NCBI GenBank assembly: GCA_910574185.1
Contig: CAJSZQ010000002.1
Span: 124,001-188,000, forward strand
Reading direction: 5' to 3'
Origin: Lachnospiraceae bacterium
Lineage (GTDB): Bacteria > Bacillota > Clostridia > Lachnospirales > Lachnospiraceae
DNA length: 64,000 bases
Shown: piece by piece, positions 25,044-33,876 of the stretch
How the letters are laid out: every line of letters starts with the position of its first letter
Position numbering within the stretch: position 1 is the first letter of the stretch
Notes under the pieces: model-generated
What the model was told of the DNA's origin: nothing
Database searches by the model: none
The model's input: the letters and a program-made list of their open reading frames with translations, nothing else
Made by a program: the position numbers and the translations under genes

Positions 25044-25730
25044 ATGAATACTCAGTTGATTTTAAATTATCTTACGGAGCTGAATAAATTTAATGAACGT
25101 GAATGGTATCATGCGCATAAGGCGGAATATAAGGAAGCGAATGCGGAGTTCGAGTCACTGATACAGGAACTTATTTTCAGGATTGGGGAGTTTGACAGCA
25201 GCGTTCTCCAGAATCAGCCGAAAGACCTGACTTTCAAGCTGGTGAGGGATACGAGGTTCAGCCATGATAAATCGCCTTATAACCCGGCGTTTCGCGCACA
25301 TATTTCCTCTAAAGGGAAACTGCCGGTTCCTGTGGGGTATTACCTGATGGTGAAACCGGGAGAGCAGTCCTTTTTGGGCGGCGGGTTATTTGCAGATATG
25401 TTTAAGGATGCGACGGCGATGGTACGGGATTATATAGCGGCTAATGGCAGGGAGTGGGAGGAGATTCTTGACGCTTCTGATTTCCGGAAGCATTTCACAC
25501 TGCGGGGAACGGCTCTTAAAAGAGTTCCCGCCGGTTATGACAAAGAGCATCCGCAGGCAGAGTTCTTGAAATATAAAAGCTGGTATCTGGAATATCCGAT
25601 TACAGACGCCGAATTTGGAGACGGGGAAGCGTTTCTAAATCATGCAGTTACAATATTTCGGATGATGAAACCGTTCAATGATTATCTGAACCGGGCGCTT
25701 GCGGACTTTCGGATGCCGGAGAGAAAATAA
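25044..25730 (+). CDS. DUF2461 domain protein
   Basis: 228 residues matching the DUF2461 (TIGR02453) family: LKFNEREWYHAHK-like N-terminus (LNKFNEREWYHAHKAEYK), the block RFSHDKSPYNPAF, GYYLMVKPGEQSFLGGGLF in the middle, and LKYKSWYLEYPI near the end. The family is widespread, cytoplasmic and has no established biochemical role. The start ATG 25044 has GGGAGGA at 25027-25033. It lies 16 bases after the sigma factor gene and is probably co-transcribed. Confidence 0.9.
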   Translation: MNTQLILNYLTELNKFNEREWYHAHKAEYKEANAEFESLIQELIFRIGEFDSSVLQNQPKDLTFKLVRDTRFSHDKSPYNPAFRAHISSKGKLPVPVGYYLMVKPGEQSFLGGGLFADMFKDATAMVRDYIAANGREWEEILDASDFRKHFTLRGTALKRVPAGYDKEHPQAEFLKYKSWYLEYPITDAEFGDGEAFLNHAVTIFRMMKPFNDYLNRALADFRMPERK

Positions 25731-25860
25731 AAGCTCCGGGCAGATATCGTGCGATTTCATATTTTTTATCAGTTCTTGTTTTGCTCTGAAACCGTCAGTA
25801 TTGGGAAAAAAGAGGAGACAATATTTACATATTATACCGGCGTTCTTTTGTCTAATTATG

Positions 25861-25889
25861 TGGAAATATGACTTCTTCCATGTTATAAT
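25861..25889 (+). promoter_or_regulatory. Promoter of the phosphoglycerol transferase gene
   Basis: TGGAAA at 25861-25866 and a perfect TATAAT at 25884-25889 are separated by 17 bases. Confidence 0.55.
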
Positions 25890-25949
25890 GAGTCAGATTC
25901 TTTGGACTGAAAGATGATAATTCTATACCCGAAAGGATGCAAAGATAAG

Positions 25950-27773
25950 ATGACTGATAAGATAAAATGCCGAATCAAAAAATTACTGAAGATTGCCGGA
26001 ACTGTAATTGCCGTACTGATATCGGTTGCGGCTGCAATTTTGTGCCTGAGTATCGGATGGATGTTTGATACATGGAGTAATCTTTCCATGGATGAGTTGA
26101 TGTATCATTTGACTGCGCCTTTGGAAGGAACGAATATGGGAATGGTAAAGGAATACATTAACTTGTGTATTGCGCCGGCAATTCTTGTTTTGCTGCTTGC
26201 ATTGGTAATATTTTCCGCATTTCGGAAGGAAAAGAAGTACTATATAGCGATGGCGGCGGGAATTATAGTACCGCTTGCCGTATCCGGAATCATTGTCCGG
26301 ATGGCGTGGAATAAGCTGGATGTAAGCGCATATGCGGAATCACAGGGCGTATATTCTACATTTATAGATGATAATTATGTATCGCCGTCGGATGTGAATC
26401 TAATATTCCCGGAGAAGAAGCGTAATCTGGTATATATATTTTTGGAATCAATGGAAACAACCTATACGGATATGGAAAATGGAGGGGCGTTTGAAGAAGA
26501 TGTAATTCCGGAATTGACAGCTCTGGCGCAGGAGAACGAGGACTTCTCCGGTGAAAATAAGGAGCTGAACGGAGGATATGCAATGCCCGGAGCGACATGG
26601 ACGATTGCGGCGATGTTTGCGCAAACGTCCGGGATTCCGCTGAATATTTCAATTGAAGATAATAGTATGGATACGCAGGAGTCCTTTTTCCCTGGAGCGG
26701 TTACTTTGGGCGATTTGCTTAAGCAGGAAGGATATTCGCAGACTTTGATGATTGGTTCGGACGCAACGTTTGGAGGAAGAAGGCTTTATTTTACAGAGCA
26801 TGGTAATTATGAGATTGTGGACCATCCCTATGCCTGTGAGTCTGGGATGCTTCCTGAAGATTATCGTGTGTGGTGGGGATATGAGGATAGTAAGTTGTTT
26901 TCTTTTGCCAGGCAGAAATTAAGAGAGTTATCCAGGCAGGATGAGCCGTTTAATCTGACTTTGCTGACGGTAGATACTCATTTTGAGAACGGATATTTTT
27001 GTGAGATTTGTGAGAATGACTGGGAAGATGATCAGTATGCGAATGTATTTTCCTGTGCAAGCCGTCAGGTAGAATCTTTTGTCCGCTGGATACAGAGACA
27101 GCCTTTTTATGAAGATACCGCAATTGTTATTGTGGGAGATCATCCAACGATGGACAGTAATTTCTGTGACGACGTGGATAGTGAGTATGTCAGAAAAGTC
27201 TATACAACCTTTATTAATCCGTCGGTGGAAGTGACGGAGAATATCGAGAGGAATTATACAACGTTTGATATATTTCCGACTACGCTGGCGGCGATGGGCG
27301 TAGAAATAGAAGGGAATCGTCTGGGGCTTGGAACGAATCTTTTCTCTTCTGCACAGACTTTGACGGAGCGGTTTGGCGTTGAGAAAGAAAAACAGGAAAT
27401 TACCAGAAAGTCGGTTATGATGGAAGAACTTGCTGATATAAAAGTGGAAAATGTAGAAGAAAAGCATAGACCGAAGGCGGAGCTTCAGGTTGAAGCATAT
27501 CGGGAAAAGATAGGTATTCTGCCGGTAACGCTGAGGAATATAACAGACGTTCCCAATGGGATTGCTTCGGCAATGATTGCTGTTTGGAAAAATGAGGATC
27601 AGAGCGACTTGCAATGGATTCAACTGGAAGAAATCGAAAAAGGAGTTTATAGTACATATGTCAATATGGCGTCCTTCGCGGAAGCAGAGGGAGAGTACCA
27701 GATTCATGCTTATGTGATTGACGAGGCGGGAGGACAATATAACGTCTATAGGACGGATACGGTTATAAAGTAA
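25950..27773 (+). CDS. LtaS/MdoB-like phosphoglycerol transferase, membrane sulfatase fold
   Basis: About 607 residues. Three membrane helices lie in the first 120 residues, and the rest is an extracellular alkaline-phosphatase/sulfatase domain. Visible metal-site and catalytic motifs are FLESMETTY (metal Glu), PGATWTIAAMFAQTSGIPL (candidate nucleophile Thr), VDTHFENGYF and VIVGDHPTMD. A C-terminal beta domain (about residues 490-607) is extra compared with basic LtaS. Such enzymes move glycerol phosphate from phosphatidylglycerol to a polymer or glycan. Whether this one makes lipoteichoic acid or decorates another polysaccharide is open. ATG 25950 is preferred; ATG 25914 is possible but poorly preceded. 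Confidence 0.88.
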   Translation: MTDKIKCRIKKLLKIAGTVIAVLISVAAAILCLSIGWMFDTWSNLSMDELMYHLTAPLEGTNMGMVKEYINLCIAPAILVLLLALVIFSAFRKEKKYYIAMAAGIIVPLAVSGIIVRMAWNKLDVSAYAESQGVYSTFIDDNYVSPSDVNLIFPEKKRNLVYIFLESMETTYTDMENGGAFEEDVIPELTALAQENEDFSGENKELNGGYAMPGATWTIAAMFAQTSGIPLNISIEDNSMDTQESFFPGAVTLGDLLKQEGYSQTLMIGSDATFGGRRLYFTEHGNYEIVDHPYACESGMLPEDYRVWWGYEDSKLFSFARQKLRELSRQDEPFNLTLLTVDTHFENGYFCEICENDWEDDQYANVFSCASRQVESFVRWIQRQPFYEDTAIVIVGDHPTMDSNFCDDVDSEYVRKVYTTFINPSVEVTENIERNYTTFDIFPTTLAAMGVEIEGNRLGLGTNLFSSAQTLTERFGVEKEKQEITRKSVMMEELADIKVENVEEKHRPKAELQVEAYREKIGILPVTLRNITDVPNGIASAMIAVWKNEDQSDLQWIQLEEIEKGVYSTYVNMASFAEAEGEYQIHAYVIDEAGGQYNVYRTDTVIK

Positions 27774-27806
27774 CGACAGGGCAGTTTGTCAGATACTCAG
27801 TGAATA

Positions 27807-28041
27807 GTAACCACACATCGCCTGCCGGACGCGGATTGAATCAGGAGCGTGTCTCTAAGCAGACGGAGTATCATTCCATTGAACTGTCAGCTAACGCAGA
27901 CTAAGCAGCTCAGGAAAGCCTTCGCGCCTAAGTCTGCATAAGCTGCTATTTCAATTCCATGAAAAACACTCCTGAATTGTCTGCTTAGAGACATGCTTCT
28001 GATTCAATCCGCTGTTTACCAAATGACCTGTGAACTGTAAC
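27807..28041. repeat. Palindromic interspersed element, copy B
   Basis: 235 bases, same family as 23281, 47625 and 57788. It ends in GTGAACTGTAAC on the right and begins with a decayed GTAACCACACA. The inner arms (TGAATCAGGAGCGTGTCTCT and its near complement around 27975-28008) differ at two positions. It lies just upstream of the surface-protein island. Confidence 0.9.
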
Positions 28042-28061
28042 CGGCAACAGAAAGAAAAAAA

Positions 28062-28151
28062 GTAACAGTTCAGCCTGCAACTGCGCACTTGCTGCGCAGT
28101 TAGCAGCCAATGAACCTGAGTAGCCAGGAATCCGGAAGGCTGAACTGTTAC
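28062..28151. repeat. 90-bp miniature inverted-repeat element
   Basis: Perfect 15-bp terminal inverted repeats, GTAACAGTTCAGCCT at 28062-28076 and AGGCTGAACTGTTAC at 28137-28151, enclose a second hairpin (CTGCGCA and TGCGCAG). The ends resemble those of the larger element next to it (GTTACAGTTCAC), so the two may be moved by the same transposase. Only one copy was seen in this window. Confidence 0.65.
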
Positions 28152-28179
28152 AGAAAAAATAAATATAAACAGAGAAGTG

Positions 28180-28208
28180 TTGAGTAATTGGTATAAATAT
28201 GGTAAAAT
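28180..28208 (+). promoter_or_regulatory. Promoter for the pyruvyl transferase and surface genes
   Basis: TTGAGT at 28180-28185 and TAAAAT at 28203-28208 have a 17-base spacer. The start codon is about 120 bases downstream. Confidence 0.55.
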
Positions 28209-28250
28209 TTAATAAAAGTTTTATAGATAAGTTTTTGGATTTACCATAAT

Positions 28251-28304
28251 TTCGTATACCTTCCAGGCATCCCGTTATGGTCATAATGGGATGTTTTTGG
28301 GTAT
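28251..28304. repeat. TATACC/GGTATA short palindromic repeat, single degenerate unit
   Basis: It starts with TATACCTTCCAGGCATCCCG and ends with TTTTTGGGTATAG, and has the middle TTATGGTCATAATGGGAT. It is a diverged single unit of the family that forms arrays at 37933 and 61299. Here it is part of the leader of the pyruvyl transferase gene. Confidence 0.6.
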
Positions 28305-28330
28305 AGACTTGAAGAATGTGAGATTACGAA

Positions 28331-29428
28331 GTGAAAAGAGTATTTATTCATGCTTATGCGGCGGGAAATCTGGGGGATGATTTATTAATCAGGATTCTGT
28401 GCGAGAGATATCCGAAGACCAGATTTGTCATTTGTGCAGATTCTTCTTATAAGAAGAGATATGCGGATTTGAAGAATCTGCGTGTATTCTCGCCGGAGGA
28501 TAAGACGGTGCGTTATATGGACAAGATACTGAAGCGGATAAAGAACTGCGATAATGGTATGTGGAAGCTGTTGCTGAAGAGCTCCTATGCCGCGGTTCAT
28601 ATTGGCGGCTCTGTTTTTGTTCAGCATCAGGACGATTTTACTGCTGCATATCATCTGGACTGTCAGTTGAGAGCATTGAGCAGAAGGTTATTTGTTGTGG
28701 GGGCCAATTTTGGACCGTATACGGATGATAATTATTACCGTTCTTATAGGAAGCTTTTAAGTTCTTATGAGGGAGTATGCTTTCGGGATCGATATTCTAA
28801 GAAACTTTTTAACGATTTTCCAAATGTAAGATATGCGCCGGATGTTGTATTTAATTACAGGCAGACTGAGAAGATAAGAACGAAAAAGCAAGCTTTATTT
28901 TCTGTTGTTTATCTGGACAACAGAGGCGGAAAGTATAGTATCAGTCAGTATGCGGAAGAATATTATAGCTTAATGGCAGAACTGGCAGAGCAGTGTATTG
29001 AAAAAGGGTATTCGGTTAGATTTGTATCATTTTGCAGAATGCAGGAGGATGAAAAGGCTGTCAGTATTATCGTTGACAGAATGGGCGACAAGTATAAAGA
29101 AGCGGTCAGTACCTTTTTTTACGATATGAACGAGAGGGAATGTGTGAAACAATTCTATGAATCGGAACTGATTGTGGGGACCAGATTTCACAGTATTATA
29201 CTGGGCTGGCTGGCTGAGAAGAAAGTGCTGCCGGTTGTATATGATAGAAAGACATTGCACACACTGGAAGATTTGGGAGTAGAAGATTACATTCTTCTGG
29301 AAGAGTTGAAGAAGATTCGTGCAAGTGAAGCGGTGGAACATCTGATAGACGGAAACGTGATGGATGTGAAAGGATTGAAGAGTAAGGCAAGGCTGCAGTT
29401 TGCAGATTTGGATCGGTTGTTACGGTAG
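28331..29428 (+). CDS. Polysaccharide pyruvyl transferase family protein
   Basis: 365 residues of the polysaccharide pyruvyl transferase family (PF04230, CsaB/WcaK type), using phosphoenolpyruvate to add ketal pyruvate to a sugar. Visible blocks are the N-terminal AAGNLGDDLL loop (about residues 10-19), IGGSVFVQHQDD, VVGANFGPYTDDNYY, CFRDRYSKKLF and, near the end, VGTRFHSIILGWLAEKKVLP. No signal peptide, so cytoplasmic. The start is GTG with a weak site. Known CsaB proteins pyruvylate the secondary cell-wall polymer bound by SLH domains. Seven SLH proteins follow within 19 kb, so that role is likely here, although the acceptor sugar is not shown. Confidence 0.88.
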   Translation: MKRVFIHAYAAGNLGDDLLIRILCERYPKTRFVICADSSYKKRYADLKNLRVFSPEDKTVRYMDKILKRIKNCDNGMWKLLLKSSYAAVHIGGSVFVQHQDDFTAAYHLDCQLRALSRRLFVVGANFGPYTDDNYYRSYRKLLSSYEGVCFRDRYSKKLFNDFPNVRYAPDVVFNYRQTEKIRTKKQALFSVVYLDNRGGKYSISQYAEEYYSLMAELAEQCIEKGYSVRFVSFCRMQEDEKAVSIIVDRMGDKYKEAVSTFFYDMNERECVKQFYESELIVGTRFHSIILGWLAEKKVLPVVYDRKTLHTLEDLGVEDYILLEELKKIRASEAVEHLIDGNVMDVKGLKSKARLQFADLDRLLR

Positions 29429-29465
29429 GTATCCCGCCAGGGCGCCCCATGATGGCCATTCGGCT
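29427..29465. repeat. Single short palindromic repeat unit between two genes
   Basis: GGTATCCCGCCAGGGCGCCC is followed by CATGATGGCCATTCGGC, matching the ATGGCCATTCGGCC core of the TATACC-bounded family at 61299. It overlaps the stop codon end of the pyruvyl transferase gene. Confidence 0.5.
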
Positions 29466-29493
29466 GTTGATTGCTTTTATGGAGGGCGGAGTG

Positions 29494-30702
29494 ATGGAAG
29501 AACCTTTGGTTAGCGTTCTGATGGTCAATTACAACCATGAAGAAACAATAGGAGAGACAATCGAGAGTGTTCTTGGACAAACCTACAAGAATATTCAGTT
29601 TATTATTGTAGACGACGGCTCAACAGACGGTTCCTGTGAGGTGATAGAATCTTTTCAGGATGAACGGATGGAAGTTTACCGGCTGGAGTCAAACAGGCAT
29701 ATTTGCTATGCGACAAACTACGGGTTTGAGAAGGTAAGAGGAGAGTATCTTGCCCGTATAGACAGCGACGACGTCTGGTATCCGGATAAGCTAAGCCGGC
29801 AGGTAGAATTCTTAAAGGGCAGCGAACAATATAAGATTTGCTTTTCGTGGATTGATTTGATTGATACGGATGGAAATAATATAAATGATGGCAATGCAGA
29901 GCTTCTGCATCTGTTTGAGACGGAATTTACGGGTCAGGAGGACTGTCTATTGACGTTTTTCCTGATTGGCAATTGTCTCTCGCATCCTTCCGTATTAATG
30001 GAAACGGAGGTGATGCGGGCAGTCGGCGGATTTAATCCCGGTTATATGCAGTCTCATGACTTTGATTATTGGATTAGAATTGCGAAGAGGTATCCGCTGT
30101 ATGTAATGAAAGAGCGTCTGCTGGCTATGAGGCGGTTCGATGACAAGAGCAGGCTTCAGAACAACAGCAATGTATCCGATATTAGTTCGCTGCGTTTCTA
30201 CAACGAATGTGTGGATATAAGAAGACACTTTTTCGACGATATGAGCGGCGAATTATTTCAGAGAACGTTTCGGAGTGAATTTCAGAATCCGGATGCAAAA
30301 TCTTATGAGGAGCTGGAATGTGAGAAAGCTTTTCTGCTATGTAAACCGATTCAGCCGTCCCAGGCGGTACAGCCGGCAGGGACAGAAAAATTCCTTGAGA
30401 TATTTGCAAACCCAGCGATAAAGGATGTACTGGAAAGCAAATATGGATTTTATGAGAAGGATTTTTACAAGCTGATGGGAACGCATATCTATTATGATAG
30501 GTATTTGCATGACAGAGAAGTATCCTTGAGAGAGCAGTTTGAGGTTGAAAAAGCTAAGAGGCTGGAGGCCGAGGAAAGAGTAAAGGAGGTGCTAAGAGAA
30601 AAGAAGCAGATTATCAGAACGTATGAGAGCTCCACGAGCTGGAGAGCGACTGCTCCGTTACGGTGGACAGTCAGGAAAATGAAAGGAAAGAAAGGAAGGT
30701 AA
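29494..30702 (+). CDS. Glycosyltransferase family 2
   Basis: 402 residues. A GT-A domain of family 2 occupies about residues 5-230: VSVLMVNYNHEETIGETIES, VDDGSTDGS, ARIDSDDVWYPDKL with the metal-binding DxD, and later SHDFDYWIRIAKRYP. A C-terminal coiled coil (about residues 340-380) and the tail STSWRATAPLRWTVRKMK follow; this tail motif is common at the ends of clostridial glycosyltransferases. ATG 29494 has GGAGGGCGG upstream; an earlier ATG pair at 29449 lies inside the repeat unit. It probably builds the polymer that the neighbouring pyruvyl transferase modifies. Confidence 0.9.
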   Translation: MEEPLVSVLMVNYNHEETIGETIESVLGQTYKNIQFIIVDDGSTDGSCEVIESFQDERMEVYRLESNRHICYATNYGFEKVRGEYLARIDSDDVWYPDKLSRQVEFLKGSEQYKICFSWIDLIDTDGNNINDGNAELLHLFETEFTGQEDCLLTFFLIGNCLSHPSVLMETEVMRAVGGFNPGYMQSHDFDYWIRIAKRYPLYVMKERLLAMRRFDDKSRLQNNSNVSDISSLRFYNECVDIRRHFFDDMSGELFQRTFRSEFQNPDAKSYEELECEKAFLLCKPIQPSQAVQPAGTEKFLEIFANPAIKDVLESKYGFYEKDFYKLMGTHIYYDRYLHDREVSLREQFEVEKAKRLEAEERVKEVLREKKQIIRTYESSTSWRATAPLRWTVRKMKGKKGR

Positions 30703-30709
30703 CAGATTT

Positions 30710-32155
30710 ATGAAAAAGACTATGAAAAAAGTGTTGTCAGGAATGCTGGTGTTTATTTTTCTGCTGAATTTTGCAATTTTACCTGCAAATGCAGAGGAGT
30801 ATGCCTCACCGGATATCGGAACGGCTGAAAAAATTGGCCAGTCAGAAGGCGAGGAGACTGCGCTAGAAGATGTGGGTGTACCGGAAGGACTTGTGGAACG
30901 TATTGAAGGGATGGAGAATCTGCCGAAATTGCTTGAGAGACCGGATGATGGAGTACAGGCATATTCAGGAGAAGAACTTCAGTGCAAACCAGAAGAATGG
31001 GAAGTATTGTACCTGACTAATTTTACACGTATGTATTTGGGAATAGAACCTCTGTCTATGATGATGAATATGCAGGCAGCGGCGAATGTGAGAGCCAATG
31101 AATTACCAATACGCTTTGAACATGTCCGTCCAGATGGAACAGGACCAGAGACAGCTTTAGCCGAACAAGGAGTATACTATAATTATGCTGGCGAGAATAT
31201 TGCGCAAGGACAATTAAATGCATATGATGTATGGGAAGACTGGCTGGAGAGTCCGGGACATTTGGCTAATATGATTACGGAAGAATATACTCATCTTGGC
31301 GTCGGCTACAGTGAAGACGGGCCTTCCTGGGTACAGTTGTTTACCGGTTCTTGTACACCAACAAGTATTTCGATTTATCAGGGAAGCAATGTTTCTTATT
31401 TAATGCCTCCAGGAAGGTCTATCGACGACATAGGCCTTGCGCTTCAGGTTGAATGTGAGCATGGTACATCTTTTATGCCGATTATGGAAGAGATGTGCAG
31501 TGATTTTGATTCAAATCTGTATGAGAAGCAAGCAGTTACGGTAACTTATAAAGGACTTACAGCGCAGTTTAATGTTTTACCATGCGAAGCACTTCCATTT
31601 ACAGATGTGACGGAAGATGCGTGGTTCTATGGATATGTAATGGAAATCTATCATTATGGAATTATGACTGGGCTTACATACGATACGTTCGGACCTGGTG
31701 AGGAATTATCCAGAGGCCAGTTTGCAACCATATTGTACCGGATGTCCGGTGAGGAGCCGAAGGTGCCTTATCAGCCTGTATTTTCGGATGTACCGGATGA
31801 CGGCGCATTTTATAAAGATGCGGCTATATGGGCATGGGCAACAGATGTGATTACCGGATATGAGGACGGTAGCTTTGGTCCCGCTGACCAGATAACCCGG
31901 GAGCAGATGGCAACAATGCTGTACCGCTATGCAGGCAAAGTGGGAGAGGATGTTTCCAGCAGTGTAGATTTAGGGGCGTTTCCTGACAGTGGCAATGTAA
32001 GTGATTTTGCATGGGATGCGATGAGCTGGGCAGTAGCGACAGGACTGATAAGTGGAGAAGGCGCTGACGGAAGTCTGAATCCACAGGGTAATGCAAGTCG
32101 TGCTGTGTGCGCTACAATTATGAGCAGATTTATAAATAATGTTATTTCAGAGTAG
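30710..32155 (+). CDS. Secreted CAP-domain (SCP/PR1-like) protein with three SLH domains
   Basis: 481 residues. Signal peptide about residues 1-29 (LVFIFLLNFAILPANA). A CAP domain covers about 97-225, with His in FEHVRPDG, GENIAQG and WLESPGHLANM. Three SLH domains occupy about 298-480: FTDVTEDAWFYGYV, FSDVPDDGAFYKDA and FPDSGNVSDFAWDA, each followed by a GxxTG or GLISG turn. SLH domains hold the protein on pyruvylated wall polymer; the role of bacterial CAP domains is largely unknown. It starts eight bases after the glycosyltransferase gene, so surface proteins and sugar enzymes share a transcript. Confidence 0.93.
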   Translation: MKKTMKKVLSGMLVFIFLLNFAILPANAEEYASPDIGTAEKIGQSEGEETALEDVGVPEGLVERIEGMENLPKLLERPDDGVQAYSGEELQCKPEEWEVLYLTNFTRMYLGIEPLSMMMNMQAAANVRANELPIRFEHVRPDGTGPETALAEQGVYYNYAGENIAQGQLNAYDVWEDWLESPGHLANMITEEYTHLGVGYSEDGPSWVQLFTGSCTPTSISIYQGSNVSYLMPPGRSIDDIGLALQVECEHGTSFMPIMEEMCSDFDSNLYEKQAVTVTYKGLTAQFNVLPCEALPFTDVTEDAWFYGYVMEIYHYGIMTGLTYDTFGPGEELSRGQFATILYRMSGEEPKVPYQPVFSDVPDDGAFYKDAAIWAWATDVITGYEDGSFGPADQITREQMATMLYRYAGKVGEDVSSSVDLGAFPDSGNVSDFAWDAMSWAVATGLISGEGADGSLNPQGNASRAVCATIMSRFINNVISE

Positions 32156-32210
32156 CATGAAGGCAACTATTATAATTACATGAGATTAAGCGAAAGGAAA
32201 TACGTAACAT

Positions 32211-33665
32211 ATGAAAATAAAGAAAATTGGAATAAGTTTTATAATGATGGCAGCGGTACTGTTTACGGCTATGCCAGGATTTACTTCTAGGGCAGAAGAG
32301 GAGAAGCTTAGTATAAAAATTAATCCAGTTGGAGAGATTGAAGTTGGAAAAGAGGCTACGCTGCAGGTCGATATAGAGAATATATCTGAAGAAACCTATG
32401 AGGCAAATGTAGTGCAGATACTTGTTTCTGATGATTCAAAGACAGTTGCAATTGAAAACGGCTGGAACATTATTGAAAATGATGCGGTTAGCAAAAACTA
32501 TGGCGAACATGATGGCGGAGATCCTAAAGCAGTGCTAAAAAAGGATATGGCGCCTGAAGATAAGATTACGTTTGAAGTGACAGGAACGGTTGAAAAGGAA
32601 TTTGACGAGACCAATCCATTCCATGTAAATGTTAGAGTAAAGTCTGATGCGAGCACATGGACTTCAATAGGATATGCTTCCTATGAGTCAAATGCTGGAG
32701 ATACAGCCTTTGAAGGAACGTTTACGCCATCAGAGTTGACTGTAAAGCGCGGTGAAGAAGTAGAGATTGGAGTAGCGGTTACAAATACAACAGAAGAAGA
32801 GGTGGATGCTCTTTCTTTTGAATGTTCATGGACAGCTTCCATGATGAAGGGAGCATGGGTAGATGATGTGAAACCTGCTCTTACGTGGAAGAAAGAACTT
32901 ACTCCAGAAGGAAAGCTTGTTTTAGCAGCAGATGAGACAGTAGAAGGAACACTTACTGTAAAAATACCAGAGAATGCAACGCCGTCCTGGTTTGAATTTG
33001 GAGTAGACGTATATTCTGGTACGGAAGAGGCGGGAGACTTAAAAACCTATTTTTCTGGTTCAGCCAGATTGAATATGGAAGGTGGAGTTCTGAATCCATA
33101 TCCAGATGTAAAAGTAGACAATGGCGATGAAAAAGGAGACTGGTATGCAGAATTTGCTTTGTTTATGCTTGAACAAGGAATTATGACCGGTGAAGATAAC
33201 GGCATGTTTAACGCGGGCAGAGAAATGCATAGAGACGAATTTGTTACAATGCTTTATCGTTTTGACGGAGAAAAAGAGGTTGCATATGATCCAGAAGTCT
33301 TTCCGGATGTAGAAGATGGGCTGTTCTATACAAAAGCGGCTATGTGGGCAAAAGAATCAGGTGTAGTTGAAGGCTATGCAGATGGAAATTTTGGCGTAGG
33401 AGATGCTATCACACGTGAAGACATGGCAAAGATGTTACTTGGCTATGCAAAACATATTGATTTTGAGCTGGCGGAAGAAGGAGATTTAAGTAAATTCCCA
33501 GATGCAGACAGTGTGAGTGGATATGCGGTAGAATCCATGAAATGGGCAGTTGGAAATGGGTTTATTACTGGTGATGAAGGCAACATCAATCCACAGAAAT
33601 ATGCAGAGCGTGGACATTGTGCAAAAATTATGACAGTTTTTGTGCAAAAATATATGGGACTTTAA
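32211..33665 (+). CDS. Secreted protein with unknown beta-rich N-terminal region and three SLH domains
   Basis: 484 residues. Signal peptide about 1-29, ending SRAEE. Residues about 30-290 look like two beta-sandwich domains of the CARDB/NEW3 kind (INPVGEIEVGKEATLQVDIE and TPSELTVKRGEEVEIGVAVT), each with a conserved-looking Trp-rich second half. I do not recognise the family. Three SLH domains follow: YPDVKVDNGDEKGDWYAEFA, FPDVEDGLFYTKAAMWAKES and FPDADSVSGYAVESMKWAVG. Compared with its neighbours it uses more Lys and Glu codons ending in A. Likely a wall-bound binding protein (inference). Confidence 0.85.
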   Translation: MKIKKIGISFIMMAAVLFTAMPGFTSRAEEEKLSIKINPVGEIEVGKEATLQVDIENISEETYEANVVQILVSDDSKTVAIENGWNIIENDAVSKNYGEHDGGDPKAVLKKDMAPEDKITFEVTGTVEKEFDETNPFHVNVRVKSDASTWTSIGYASYESNAGDTAFEGTFTPSELTVKRGEEVEIGVAVTNTTEEEVDALSFECSWTASMMKGAWVDDVKPALTWKKELTPEGKLVLAADETVEGTLTVKIPENATPSWFEFGVDVYSGTEEAGDLKTYFSGSARLNMEGGVLNPYPDVKVDNGDEKGDWYAEFALFMLEQGIMTGEDNGMFNAGREMHRDEFVTMLYRFDGEKEVAYDPEVFPDVEDGLFYTKAAMWAKESGVVEGYADGNFGVGDAITREDMAKMLLGYAKHIDFELAEEGDLSKFPDADSVSGYAVESMKWAVGNGFITGDEGNINPQKYAERGHCAKIMTVFVQKYMGL

Positions 33666-33690
33666 ATATTTAAAGTAATGAAAGGCTGAG

Positions 33691-33744
33691 AAAATTCCTC
33701 TTCTCTCTGGAGCGTTGATTCTGGGGAGAGAGGGATTTTATTTT
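33691..33744 (+). terminator. Terminator after the second SLH gene
   Basis: AAATTCCTCTTCTCTC around 33692-33707 pairs imperfectly with GGGAGAGAGGGATTT around 33724-33738, followed by TATTTT. Confidence 0.7.
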
Positions 33745-33782
33745 GGGGAAAATGTGAATAATTATTTCTCAAAGAAAGAAGA

Positions 33783-33811
33783 TTGAAAGGCCGGTTCTTT
33801 TTTAGTATAAT
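33783..33811 (+). promoter_or_regulatory. Promoter of the polytopic membrane protein gene
   Basis: TTGAAA at 33783-33788 and TATAAT at 33806-33811 have an ideal 17-base spacer. Confidence 0.75.
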
Positions 33812-33876
33812 AATACCATAGATTTATTGAAGGTAGTATTATTTAATTATAGACATAAAGTTTGTGGGAGAAAGTT

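Noticed and set aside
26928..27737. A 269-codon minus-strand open frame in the phosphoglycerol transferase gene
   Set aside because: The plus strand has complete catalytic motifs; the minus-strand translation is low in recognisable features and has no ribosome binding site.
27774..28330. An insertion sequence or phage remnant
   Set aside because: The stretch contains only foldback repeats and a promoter; no transposase or integrase fragment could be found in any frame.
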